A stretch of DNA of 13,096 nt from Basidiobolus heterosporus B8920 (GCA_000697455.1 JNET01025627.1:1-13096); one strand, 5' to 3'. Counted from the stretch's first letter, positions 1 to 8,585 are shown. Notes: generated by a model not told the origin, from the letters alone. Numbers and translations are program-made.

Positions 1-114
1 TATCATATTGTTGCATCCATGGGCTTTCTTGGGTGGTTGGAAGAGCCCAACTAACCACAATAAATCTGTGGACAACCTGTAATGCTGAGATCATATTTCT
101 GTTTCAGTTGCACC
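1..114 (+). mobile_element. CACTA (En/Spm) transposon protein fragment, copy 1
   Basis: This edge fragment aligns without gaps to 5894-6007. I count 87 identical bases of 114, about 76%. In frame 1 both copies give the same residue pattern (YH.VA.M.FL...EE, then GQ, then LR.Y and CT), so the similarity is at protein level. Copy 2 lies directly downstream of a DUF4218-like region. In CACTA transposase-associated proteins, DUF4218 is followed by a segment of this kind, ending in an L..YY-like motif. The fragment is not open throughout: its frame holds two stop codons. The 5' part lies outside the window, and similarity ends at 114. I infer a relic of the same CACTA family, not a working gene. 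An unrelated low-copy host exon is possible but less likely. Confidence 0.45.
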
Positions 115-330
115 GTGATAAACAAACTAGATATTTGGTGGCTGGATAAGCACCACATAAATACCATTGTAAAATCATCAAAAAACCAGCAGCTCACCTA
201 ATAATTAACAAATAGCCAGTGTCCTTCCAATTTTATGGTGAGATCACACAAATCAGATTTGGAACTGATCCAGATCTGGCAAAATGAATTTTTGTTGGGA
301 TTATGGACCATAAAAGATAAGTCTAGTCTT
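115..330. other. Unassigned stretch between CACTA and copia fragments
   Basis: No coding pattern, RNA gene or repeat is evident here. It lies between the end of the CACTA similarity at 114 and the first recognisable copia residues. It may hold the decayed middle of the copia reverse transcriptase, since hydrophobic residues resembling the region before the YVDD motif appear near 290-350, but I cannot support an exact boundary. Confidence 0.3.
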
Positions 331-1140
331 GTTAGTCTGATATATGGACAATATTATAATAGCCACCAATTGTTAAAAAGTCATTGCAGAGACTAAATCA
401 AGCTTATCTATCAGATTCAAAATGACTGATCTTGGAGAACCAGTGTACTATATTGAAGTACATCTCAAAATAGATAAACTTGCCAGACCTGCAACCTTAA
501 GCCATTTGAGTATATCTCAGATATACTTTGAAGGCTTAAAATGAAAAAATGTCAGCCTGTATCAACCCTAATGGAAACAAGCCTTAACTTGCCCAAAAAT
601 GACTGAAATCTGTTACTCTTGCACTCATTCAAAAGCCTAAAGTTTCCTTATGCAGTTGTGGTTGGTGGTTTGATGCATAGAATGGATGGAATGTGTTTAC
701 ATTTAGCATACTAAGTGGGAGCTGTTGGTCAGAGTCCTCAAATTATGAATCTGAACTAATCACAGCAGTAAAGTGGATTTTTAAGTATTCAAAAGGATCT
801 TTTGATCTTTGCTTGAAGTATACATATTCTGTGTCTGAATATGATATCTAAGGATACTCTGATGCTAACTGTGTATGGGATGCTGCTAACAGAAGATCCA
901 CAACTAGATACACCATTCTTTTCTGTAATGAAGCAATTGTTCAACATTCAAAGAGACAACCTAGAGTTGTACTTTTAACTACCAGAGCTGAGTACATGGC
1001 TGCCTGTAAATCTATAAAGGAGGCTAAGTGGTTAGGAAAGATATTGAAAGACTTGGACTTTATTGAGAACTCACCATTTACTATATTATAGCATAAACAT
1101 ATCTTATGAGAAATTGTGATTAGAATACCAGCCAAAAATC
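330..1140 (+). mobile_element. Ty1/copia fossil: end of reverse transcriptase plus RNase H
   Basis: This is the 3' part of a Ty1/copia Pol. Around 405-470 the residues KSSLS.RFKMTDLGEPVYY.E match the copia block before the RT connection (K..L...F.M.DLGE..YFLG). Near 560-700 come the KP.ST.ME..LNL-like and VVGGLMH..DG...LAY segments, equivalent to the copia VGSLMYL...RPD.AYAV block. At 850-1085 RNase H follows, with GYSDANC, RRSTT.Y and EYMAA....KEA.WL..IL.DL. A 3' terminal repeat follows directly, as expected for the end of a copia element. The 5' half of the element is absent. It is broken at several places and clearly old. It is close to, but not the same copy as, the RNase H at 12293-12745. 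Confidence 0.8.
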
Positions 1141-1172
1141 AGCTGAAGTTTTCCCGGATCTATGATCACCAC

Positions 1173-1447
1173 TAAAGCACAGTCATAAAATTGGCAACAC
1201 ACATTTTTCTCACCGGGAAAAACCCACCTGCAGATGGCCACTTCGAAGGAAATTATTTATTCTTGTTATGTGATTGGATAATTGGTGGCATAGCAGTACA
1301 TTGCCATGAACTACATTTTTCTCTACATTTGTCAAGCAACATGATTTTTTTCTCATCAAAGCTCAGTTGCACTTCTGTGTTCATTTTACCCAGTACAAAA
1401 AGTGTATTATGACATATCTTGCATTGCAAAACTATCTCAAGAAGTAT
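1173..1447 (+). repeat. Copia 3' terminal repeat (LTR-like), copy A
   Basis: This block follows the RNase H relic and aligns with 12752-13038, which follows the other copia RNase H. The best-conserved parts are TGTCAAGCAAC near 1330, the CTTCTGTGTTCA.TTT.CCCAG...AAAAAGT block (1371-1408) and AACTATCTCAA.AAGTAT (1430-1447). By eye roughly two thirds to three quarters of bases agree. Its position after Pol, and the presence of a polypurine tract before copy B, suggest both are 3' LTRs or their left parts. Similarity stops at about 1447. Confidence 0.65.
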
Positions 1448-1538
1448 CTATCTTACTACCTACCCACATGTGGTTATATTTTTCTTCCAATGAGCTGGTG
1501 GACATCCAAAGGTGCTACACCACTTTTTATTCATCTTC
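1448..1538. other. Short unassigned flank
   Basis: This is the transition between the end of the terminal-repeat similarity and the minus-strand relic. I see no feature of its own. The true end of the LTR could lie in here. Confidence 0.25.
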
Positions 1539-1830
1539 TCAATAAGCTCTACATCCTGTGCCTCCCCTATCATAAGTCCACTCATCTTCCAAAGAAAACA
1601 AGCATATACCTGTGTAACTAGCATGCTGGACATTCTTGAAATAAGTTGGTATTGTACTTATTGCTCTGGAAAGCCAAACTGGTTGCAAGGAGCTAAGCCT
1701 GGGAACTGCTTCTTTGGCTTGAACTCTTGTTGGCTCTATCACAACTCTTTCCATAGTTTGGCTTTGAGAAGAGGAGCTTCCAGGTGAAGCCACCTGCTCA
1801 GTAGACTTTTCTTGAGCCTTTCCATGGCTC
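1539..1830 (-). pseudogene. Unknown minus-strand Ser/Gln-rich coding relic
   Basis: The minus strand is open from about 1810 to 1539. It encodes a polar, probably disordered stretch (EKSTEQVASPGSSSSQSQTM, then VVIEPTRVQAKEAVPRL). The bias to S, Q, E, K and P looks like a protein linker rather than a chance reading of AT-rich DNA. I recognise no domain, catalytic motif, signal peptide or membrane segment. It lies downstream, on the same strand, of the longer relic at 1958-3043, in another frame, and could belong to the same former gene or element. No start codon or splice site is convincing. The plus-strand ORFs over the same bases show no family pattern. Confidence 0.3.
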
Positions 1831-1957
1831 CTTATACATTATGAGGTAATAGATATTGGTTATAACTGGAGTGGGGAAGGAGAAGCTTTGTATATACTGA
1901 GTTAGAGGAGGTGGAGGTTGGGAAGTCAGGTATAACAAGTCTTTTAGGGTTTCCTAA

Positions 1958-3043
1958 CTAGCTATGTTCTGGCAGTTTTTCCATGGGTGTTCTGAAGATA
2001 CCTCTTAGAACTTGGTCTCTTAAATTCTCCTCAAACTCAGGCTTTTCTATGTCAGTGGGAATATGTGGTTTTACTTCTGCCTTCCTCCTTGACCATTGAT
2101 ACCCCCAAACATCTTCATACACTTCATTCAAAGACAAACAGTTGCCCTGTTTCCATTGGCTGACTGAAAACCAGGGCATGCAACATGAAATCAATCCATT
2201 ACCATTTGAGCTGCCAAGTCTTCGTTCTCTCCAGCACTGTTGAAAATTGATGTAATTTGGTACAATATTACACACCATCTCTTAGATATTTATTCACTTA
2301 GTCTCTGAGCAAGCAACATGCTCCAGGATCTTCAAGGTCTTTGCTTTTATTGATTACGTAATGAGGCTTTGACTTTTGTTTGCCCAAGCTAATTTGGGCT
2401 GCTGTAGAGTCTTGATTAGCTGGTTATCATTTTGCTCAGCAAGATTTTGTTGATGAGCTTTGGATGGTAGATATGACAATGGTTGATAACTAGTCAAAGA
2501 TCTAACAAATGCTGCAATTCTATCCTCAATTGCACATATTTGGTAGTTATACTCATTGGACCAGACATTGGTTGGGTTCAGCCATCCATCATGCTCTCTG
2601 TGTTTGGAATTTGAGTGCTTCATTGTGTCAATGATATTGCTAATGGCTGCTTGTATTGCCAGATTGTTCTTCTCAATAAGTGATACCAACAGTCCTCTTG
2701 TAGAGGTAGTGATATCTACATGGAGTTTATTACTGCCAAGTTTTTGCAAATATATATCTTCTAGATGCTCATGAACTGATGCATCTGCTCCATTGTGGCA
2801 AGCTTTTGGTTAATATATTTCTTTACCATTCCCCTTATTTGTATTTTTAGGCATTTCTTTCTCTGGTATATTTACTGCTATAAGGCCTATATGATGGATT
2901 GAGGCTTGCCACCTGGAGGTCTCATCATTTCTCTTGAATGGTACAACTCTTTTACCCCTACCATTTGCCTGATCTTTCTTTCTTGTGGAAGCAGGGTTAG
3001 GTGTTGGTAGCTGTTTACTGGATTGATTGCATTTGTATTGCAT
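1958..3043 (-). pseudogene. Unknown minus-strand coding relic, about 1.1 kb in one frame
   Basis: One minus-strand frame runs from 3043 down to 1958 with only a handful of interruptions, far fewer than chance in AT-rich DNA would give. The upstream part (3043-2812) is basic and polar, with RKKDQANGRGKR. The middle (2830-2354) is mostly helical in composition (LLVSLIEKNNLAIQAAISNI, then AIEDRIAAFVRSL) and ends in a Gln/Asn-rich stretch. The last part (2278-1958) is rich in Trp and Cys, then acidic (PTDIEKPEFEENLRDQVLRG). A TTTGCAG just upstream, near 3050, resembles a splice acceptor. I recognise no family. It may be a host gene relic or a structural gene of an old mobile element; nothing in the window decides this. 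Confidence 0.35.
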
Positions 3044-3586
3044 TTGTCATCTGCAAAGTAACATGTCCTAACCATTGATGCACATTGCTTGGTTCACATA
3101 TATCCCATCAAGCACATATGGTTCCCAAATATGATCAGATATTAGTATACTGCTAAGACACTGATAAAACATTTTCAGATTTGTCAGACTATACATATCT
3201 TCAACACATATGACACCTAGGAGCAATGAGTGCTTGTTTCTTCAACATGGAACCTGATGTGCACTCAAGTGCTATATGGTGGTAAGTAAAGAAGCCTTGT
3301 TACTATTGCCATAAACTACTGAGCCATGAGGTGCATAGACTTTGCAGAAAATACTAATGAAGTCATGGTAGTTGTTTAAAAGTACCAGAAATTAACTGCA
3401 AAAGCACCACAAGATTATAATCAAGTGACAACTCAAGCCATACTTTTTTGGGCCTCATAATTCAGGCAAGCAGTTCATATATGGCTGATTTACCCATGGT
3501 TAAAATACCCTCTTCACTTTCTCTAAAGAGTAAGCTGAGAATAACCAGTCCATAAGTGACTTGATTATTGTGAGTGATGATGTCCT
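3044..3586. other. Unassigned AT-rich stretch
   Basis: Only short open frames without family patterns occur here on either strand. I see no RNA gene, terminal repeat or tandem structure. Confidence 0.4.
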
Positions 3587-4292
3587 TTACAACATATGTG
3601 AGGAGCTTGACCTAACAAGTTCGGCAGAAGAAGATTGGTCAGAAACTGCTGGAGAAGAAGTTAGTAGGTATTCGACCTGACTAACACTCTCAGCCAGCTT
3701 CATTATAAAAGAAGCATTAAAAGATGTCATATTAACAACAGAAGAATGGTAGATTAAGTCACGTTTTAGTGGCTGAGATTTTGTGAATATACCTGTATTA
3801 TCTAAGATCATTGTTGATTGCTGGCTATCAGACACCTGTCTCAGGTGGAAGTTGCTGGTTTCCCATGCAGCATATAACCCAATAGTCAAGTACATACCAT
3901 GCTGTAGTGATAGTTGTGTTTCATTGACTGGCAAAAATGAGCATAAGCCAGAGTGCAGCAACTACCATGAGTTAATTACTTCACCTACAGGCTAGTATTG
4001 CTCATATTCAGCCTATATACAAATAATACCCTGCTTAAGAGTCACGATGAAATCCAATAGATATAGGTCAATGATTCTCTATAGAGAACATTACCAGCCA
4101 GGCAAAGGCTGCTGAAAGTCTGGTGGCTTGTGATGCAAGCAGCATTTCATAAAGAGGAAAATATGGAGTATGGTGAGTGCATCCAAACACAAAGTCTAAG
4201 ATCAATCAGTTGCTTGCATAGATGACCTGCCAAAGTATCATACACAAACAGGCTAGATTTAGATCTCCTAGTAATATAGGCTTAGCATATAA
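3587..4292. other. Unassigned stretch with a doubtful minus-strand open frame
   Basis: The minus strand is open for 124 codons (3961-3587). The product is Ser-rich and matches no family I know. The rest is broken in all frames. A short minus-strand run near 4110-4190 is rich in Leu, Ala and Phe, which might be a remnant of a membrane protein, but it is too short to call. I report this as probably non-coding. Confidence 0.3.
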
Positions 4293-4365
4293 GGAATGGT
4301 AGCTCAGTGGTTAGAGCACCTTGCTGGAGTTAAGGAGGTCCCAGGTTCAATTCCTGGCCAAAACA
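4293..4365 (+). tRNA. tRNA-like sequence: tRNA pseudogene or head of a tRNA-derived SINE
   Basis: The sequence folds as a near-complete tRNA. The D stem is GCTC/GAGC (4302-4305 with 4314-4317). The anticodon stem is CCTTG/TAAGG around a 7-base loop (4324-4330). The T stem is a perfect CCAGG/CCTGG around TTCAATT (4341-4357). Internal promoter boxes are good: an A box at 4300-4310 and a B box, GGTTCAATTCC, at 4344-4354. The acceptor stem (4293-4299 with 4358-4364) pairs at only four of seven positions. The loop gives anticodon GGA (Ser), yet the variable loop has just five bases, whereas true tRNA-Ser has a long variable arm. There is no T-run terminator close behind. I therefore favour a relic or SINE head over a working tRNA gene. 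Confidence 0.55.
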
Positions 4366-4573
4366 ATAACTCTTCTCAAATAACTTCAACAAAGGCATAG
4401 GTGTTATACTTGATGGATACCACTATCAAGATCTTTGGAGTAAGGGCTTTTTTAGAAGCTGCTATAATATGCATTTATATTAGTAATGAATGGCTTTGCA
4501 CTCAACAAATACACTATGAGTAAAGCCAGCTGGCCAGTCATTCTACTCAACCAAAATCTAGCACCAATAGAGT
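4366..4573. other. Unassigned flank between tRNA-like unit and tandem duplication
   Basis: I find no supported feature. The A-rich start (AAAACAATAAC) could be part of a SINE body or tail if the tRNA-like unit is a SINE. Confidence 0.25.
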
Positions 4574-4995
4574 GCTACAAAAGTAAAAAAATCATTGCTG
4601 TTACGTCTATATCAGGCCCAACATGACCTGGAAACCTAGACAGTTTCCTGGCTCCATTGATTTAGGAATTTTGGTTTCTTGCCAGAGGAGTATCAATAGA
4701 AACCAGTTGGTGAAAGGTCACATCATTGTATGTATAGGTGACACACCAGTGCAGAGCAAAGTAGCTGAATTCTAAGGTCAATGAAGCACTATACAAGTGC
4801 AAGAACTATGGTTGTTACATTGATAACAGGCCCAAAAGCACCAGGAAACCTTGGAGATTTCTTGTCCCCATTGATTAAAGAGTTTTGTGGCTTGCAGGAT
4901 AATTATTGATAGAAAACCGGTGACAAAAGGTCACATCATTGTATATATAGCTGATACTCTAGTGCAGAACAATGTAGCTGTTTCTAAGAACACAA
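4574..4995 (-). repeat. Tandem duplication, two units of about 210 bp
   Basis: Units at 4574-4785 and 4789-4995 align over their full length with a period of 213-214 bp. For example, GGTCACATCATTGTA recurs at 4716 and 4929, and AGGCCCA at 4614 and 4828. On the minus strand both units read the same short product, ING..K..RFPG..GP.I.VT, and both end at a TAG, so the duplicated block spans what looks like an exon of the permease-like pseudogene. Divergence between the units is substantial, by eye about one third of bases, so the duplication is old. Confidence 0.75.
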
Positions 4996-5418
4996 AGTAA
5001 TGGCATGGTGTATATTCTGCAAAATGAAGCAAGTATATTCTTTGAGTCTTTTGCATTATCATTAACCTAACACAATAGCAAGTAACCAGCTAATAGCATT
5101 CAATAACCACAATAAATATGGTATGTTGGTAACAGTTAGTAAAGAATCATCATTCCCATCAATTGGAACAGGCATTAGCCAGAAGCCAGCAGTTGTACTA
5201 CTGAAGAACCTTAAGCTTGATGGCAAGCCTCCCATTGGGTGCCATGCACTTACTTTCAATAATATCCCCATACTGATGACCAAGTTATACAGTGGCAGAC
5301 AGAACCTTAAGTGTACATTTGAAATACTAGAAAAGTTCCCAGTAAATGGCAGAATGCTGGATAATATCAGCACATCATCATATTCTACCCATGCATCAGT
5401 GAATATACACACCAGCAT
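4574..5418 (-). pseudogene. Probable amino-acid permease (APC superfamily) pseudogene fragment
   Basis: The minus strand is open from 5418 to 5062. The product is strongly hydrophobic, with GGLPSSLRFFSS, then PVPIDG and LLTVTNIPYLLWLLNAIS. APC-family amino-acid/GABA permeases have a conserved (R)DG.LP.S..L motif, followed about 15 residues later by P(V/I) and then a hydrophobic segment, in this order. Further along the minus strand (about 4880-4790, and again 4665-4575) comes FPGAFGPVINVTTIVLALV and its copy. This resembles the GPF.LG.FG.PINIIA.LW segment that follows in the same family. The order and spacing fit, allowing for introns. The amino-terminal half and the last helices are missing, the RDG motif has become PMGG, and stops separate the pieces. 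I infer a dead host gene. Chance similarity of hydrophobic residues is the main alternative. Confidence 0.4.
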
Positions 5419-5494
5419 AAGGTTATTTAAATGTAAGGATTAGGAGTATTGGATATGTAATTATTTAGTGGTTTTTTGAAGACATTTCCACCAA

Positions 5495-6007
5495 ATATTT
5501 ATTGGAAGCTTTGGGAGCTATTTATGGATGTTACCAACATCTATCTAAGAAACAAACTAACAATTGCTGATTTATACCATATTTGTTGACTTTGTGAAGA
5601 GCTTGTGATGAGACTTGAAAAGCTCCATCACAAACACATTGCTGACCAAATCACTTTATGCTACTATTCTATCCACTCATTACTACACTTGGTGCAATGT
5701 TTGGAGAGATTTGGGCTGTGTTACATTTTCTGTAAGTTTTCTGTGGAAAACATACCTGGAGAGATTGTGAATCAGGCAAAATCAACAGTTCTGCCTTATG
5801 CCTACCTCATCACAAGTGTTGCAGCTAGATTGGTGATAGATACCACTAAGTGGAGCATGGCTCATACACCTTGGAGAGGAAAAGTAGCAGGAGTATCATA
5901 CTGTTGCATGTATGAGCTTTCTTGAGTTGCAGGAAGAGTCTAAGAAACTGCACTAAATCCATGGACAGCTTATAATTCTGAGGGCATATTGCTGTGTAAA
6001 TTGCACC
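5495..6007 (+). mobile_element. CACTA (En/Spm) transposon protein relic with DUF4218-like region, copy 2
   Basis: From 5503 the plus strand reads WKLWELFMDVTN, then LTIADLYHIC, EELVMRLEKL, IHSLLHLVQCLERFG, CKFSVENIPGE and PYAYLI. This follows the order of DUF4218-type proteins of CACTA elements: an IHALLH..D.I...GP motif, then (W).FPMER..G, then a SR..PYANL motif. The usual FPMERFCG has become FSVENIPG here. One stop lies at 5587-5589. After about 5890 the matching frame changes, and the segment shared with 1-114 follows (5894-6007). No terminal CACTA inverted repeat is recognised. The transposase domain that normally precedes this region is absent, because the sequence upstream is the minus-strand permease relic. 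It is a dead fragment, confident at domain level. Confidence 0.6.
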
Positions 6008-6115
6008 ACACTAACTTCATTGTTATTCTACATTAGGGATAACTCAAGAATAGCTTGCAGGAATAGTGTGGGGGAACATCCAGCTATTTAGCTTTGAGTG
6101 CAGTACAGTAATATC
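6008..6115. other. Spacer between CACTA relic and copia LTR
   Basis: I see nothing recognisable in this stretch of about 110 bases. It should hold the copia target site, but no target-site duplication can be tested because the other end of the element lies beyond the window. Confidence 0.3.
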
Positions 6116-6463
6116 TGTTGAAATTCACATCATTAGCACCTGATTATTCATACTTGATCTCATATTTATTACATTTACTTAGCAATTCCCTCTCACCCAA
6201 AATTCACACTTGGGTTTTACTTAGACTATTTTTCACTAATTTAGAAGTACCCAAAATACTTGACTTTCTCAAATATGTCCAAATGACTCTAAACTCTGCA
6301 CACATGTTCCTGGGACCTTTCTTTACATATTCTACACATTGCATTGTTAATCTCTTGACAAAAGTATAAATGCCAACTTTACATTCAATAAAGCTGCAGA
6401 TGAAAACCACATATTCTTCTAATTCTCCAAATCACTTCCAATAACTCCCAAAATCACACAACA
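6116..6463 (+). repeat. 5' LTR of copia element
   Basis: The 3' end is fixed by the primer-binding site that starts at 6464, so the LTR ends ...ACACAACA, with the canonical CA at 6462-6463. The start is placed at TGTTG (6116), a common copia LTR beginning. The first 36 or so bases resemble the start of the 3' LTR at 12758, with shared TTAGCA and ATTATT blocks. Within it are a TATA box (TATAAA, 6365-6370) and a polyadenylation signal (AATAAA, 6387-6392), the usual LTR promoter and R-region signals. Beyond the opening block it does not align clearly with the 3' LTR, so its left boundary is less certain than its right. Confidence 0.55.
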
Positions 6464-6477
6464 GGTTATGAACCCTG
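6464..6477 (+). promoter_or_regulatory. Primer-binding site, half-tRNA type (initiator tRNA-Met)
   Basis: GGTTATGAACCCTG is complementary, at 13 of 14 positions, to the anticodon arm of a yeast-type initiator tRNA-Met (CAGGGCTCATAACC). Copia and several relatives, including Ty5, are known to prime from an internal fragment of this tRNA rather than its 3' end. It lies directly after the LTR end, as it should. Confidence 0.75.
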
Positions 6478-6494
6478 ACCTTGCACTCTCTAGA

Positions 6495-7230
6495 ATGTCA
6501 GATACTGCAATTACTGGAATTCCTCCTCCTACTGAAAAGTTTGATGGTACCAACTATCAAGTGTGCAAGGTGAAAATGAAAGTGATGCTGCAAGGAAGAG
6601 GTCTTTGGGATATTGTTACAGGAGAAGAAGGACAACATAAAGGAACTCAAAGAGATCCTTTATTATGATTGAAGAAGGAGCAAAGTGCCTTTAACTAAAC
6701 TTTTCTTAATGTTAATGATAAATTACTTAGTCAATGCGCAGGAGCCAAACTGCCAAGAAAGTCTTGAAAGCCTTTGAAGACACCTAGAAAGCTAGTTCTG
6801 CTGCTAATAAGATGTACTTGAGAAGCACATTCTTTAACACCAGGATTTATGCTGGAGAAGACATAAAATTCTTGATGAACAGATTCACAACTTAAGTTGA
6901 TGAAATAGGATCAACTGGGATATCTACCACAGAGGTGGATATCATAGTTACATTCCTGAATAGCCTGCCCAACAAGCTTCAGAGCCTGGTGATTGCCCTA
7001 GAGTTCAGAACTGAGGATTTTACTCTAAATCACATTTATGGAAGATCACTGGATGAAGATTTGTAGAAATCAGACACATGCCAAAAAGGAGATGGGAATT
7101 CCTTGTTAAGCAATGGAAGACCTTCCTATCAGGGTACAAAACACTATAAGAAGAAAAGTAATGCATACTGTAATTATTGTAAAAGGACTGGACATTTAGA
7201 TAATGACTGCTGGAAAGGATTAGCAAAAGA
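6495..7230 (+). pseudogene. Copia Gag region (fossil)
   Basis: Gag forms the virus-like particle of copia elements. The likely start is the ATG at 6495 (MSDTAITGIPPP). The ATG at 6468 lies inside the primer-binding site and is probably not used. The amino end shows KFDGTNYQVCKVKMKVMLQG, matching the copia Gag motif F.G.NY..W...M...L, and then GLWDIVTGEE. Further on, TTEVDIIVTFLNSLP matches the copia block around a leucine-rich LL.SLP. A CCHC zinc knuckle lies at 7169-7210 (C-X2-C-X4-H-X4-C, including KRTGHLDNDC), which in this family binds genomic RNA. The region is broken. Confidence 0.8.
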
Positions 7231-7299
7231 AGGAAAGAAGGCTGAATCTGGAAATGCTGTTTCAACTGGTGGCCTACTATTTATAACTGCACTCTCTAT

Positions 7300-7690
7300 G
7301 ACTACAAACAAGAATTCTTGGATGTAGTATATTGATTCTGGAGCTTCCCAACACTTCACAAATCAAAATGTTGGTTTATTCAATATGAAGAAATACCAAT
7401 TAAAAAGGTTTTCATGGGAGAAGACTAAATATTAGATGCTATTTGAATGGGAACAATTCAGGTGAAACTGAATTGAACTTCTGAGTACAAATTATTTATC
7501 TTTAAGGAACAACTATATGTACCTGATATTGCTAAAAGTTTACTCTCACTCAGCAAGGCCACAGCAGAAGGGTTATAGTTCAATTTTGGTAAATCAGGAT
7601 GCACAATTACTGATAAAATCAGAACTTATTTAGCCTCTGGACAAAAGGAGAAGCACTTATACAAGCTGACCTATGTTCCTGCTAAGTCTC
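7300..7690 (+). pseudogene. Copia aspartic protease region (fossil)
   Basis: Near 7319-7365 the residues YIDSGASQHFTNQ match the copia protease active site (W..DSGAS.H.T), with the aspartate of DSG. After it, around 7505-7560, come LYVPDI.KSLLSLS-like residues, matching the L.VP....NLLSV block that closes copia proteases. The retroviral-type protease works as a dimer, and cleaves the polyprotein. The region is decayed, but its place between zinc knuckle and integrase is correct. Confidence 0.75.
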
Positions 7691-7719
7691 AGGCAGCAAT
7701 AAGTCACTCAAATCAAGAA

Positions 7720-8585
7720 TATGCTCAGTTATGGCATCAAAGATTTGGACATAGTGGATCTGGTTAATTGAAGAAAATGATAAAAATCACCTAATTTCTT
7801 GATTCAATTTTGATCCTCCAACCAATTTGGACCTCTGTGAAGGCTGTGTATACGGGAAATAAGTCAGACAGCTGTTCAAGAGCTCTGACATAATCAAATC
7901 TACGAGAAAATACTACCTAATTCACTCAGATCTCTGTGGATCAATGCAAAATTTATCTTTAGGTGGAAAAAGATATTTAATCACCTTTATTGATGCTTAT
8001 ACAACATATACCTGAGTCTACTTTATGAAAAGAAAAAAAGAAATACTCTCCATCTTTAGAGACCACAGTGCCCTTGTGGAAAAAGAAACTGGAGCCAAAA
8101 TTAAGAAAGTACCTACAGATAATGGTGGCAAATATACCGCAGAGCTCTTTAATCACTTTCGCAAAATCCATGGAATTAAGCAAGAAGCTACTGCACCCTA
8201 TTCTTCCCAGAAAGTGGAGTTTCTGAATGTGCTAACAAGACTATAATTGAAATGACAGGATCAATGATCAGAATTTATCTTGTGATTTTTGTGTGGAATC
8301 TGTTGCTACTGCAGTTTATCTTGAAAACAGGAGTTTTAACAGAATTTTACGTGATTCTACTCCATTTAAGGCATGGTATGGATATAAATGAAGCTTCAAG
8401 CACTTAAGAATCTTTGGTTACATAGCTTATGCCAAAAATATGACCAATAATTGTTCAAAATTTCATCCAAAAAGCACAGAATGCATATTTTTGGGCTAAT
8501 GTAATGAAACAAAGCCTACAGACTGTATGATATCAAAGTTAAGAAGCTGATAAAGTCCAGGGATGTTTGTTTGATGAAAATGCAA
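7720..8585 (+). pseudogene. Copia integrase region (fossil)
   Basis: The zinc-binding amino end is visible as LWHQRFGHS (about 7730) and a later C..C pair (near 7835). The catalytic core follows: HSDLCGSM and FIDAYT (7920-8010) hold the first Asp region. VPTDNGGKYTAELF (8109-8150) holds the second Asp in the copia DNGGEY motif. HGIKQEATAPYSSQ (8170-8210) corresponds to HGI.H..T.PYTPQQNG. The copia GKGKR-type C-terminal block is seen as FKHLRIFGYIAYAK and CIFLG (8395-8500), ending KSRDVC..DE near 8550-8575. It inserts element cDNA into host DNA. It is broken in several places. Confidence 0.85.

Noticed and set aside
941-1135. Minus-strand 64-codon ORF
   Set aside because: It lies antisense to clear copia RNase H and has no pattern of its own.
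1191-1787. Overlapping plus-strand ORFs of 73, 84 and 91 codons
   Set aside because: They lie in the terminal repeat and over the Ser-rich minus-strand relic. Composition is that of AT-rich non-coding DNA, and the aligned repeat copy does not keep the frame.
5123-5443. Plus-strand 106-codon ORF
   Set aside because: It mirrors the permease-like minus-strand frame. The minus strand has the family pattern; this one does not.
6118-6410. ORFs on both strands inside the 5' LTR
   Set aside because: They fall in the LTR, between its start and the primer site, with TATA and AATAAA signals. No protein family pattern.
7020-7359. Minus-strand ORFs of 81 and 61 codons
   Set aside because: Antisense shadows of copia Gag and its zinc knuckle.
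7977-8183. Minus-strand 68-codon ORF
   Set aside because: Antisense shadow of the copia integrase core.
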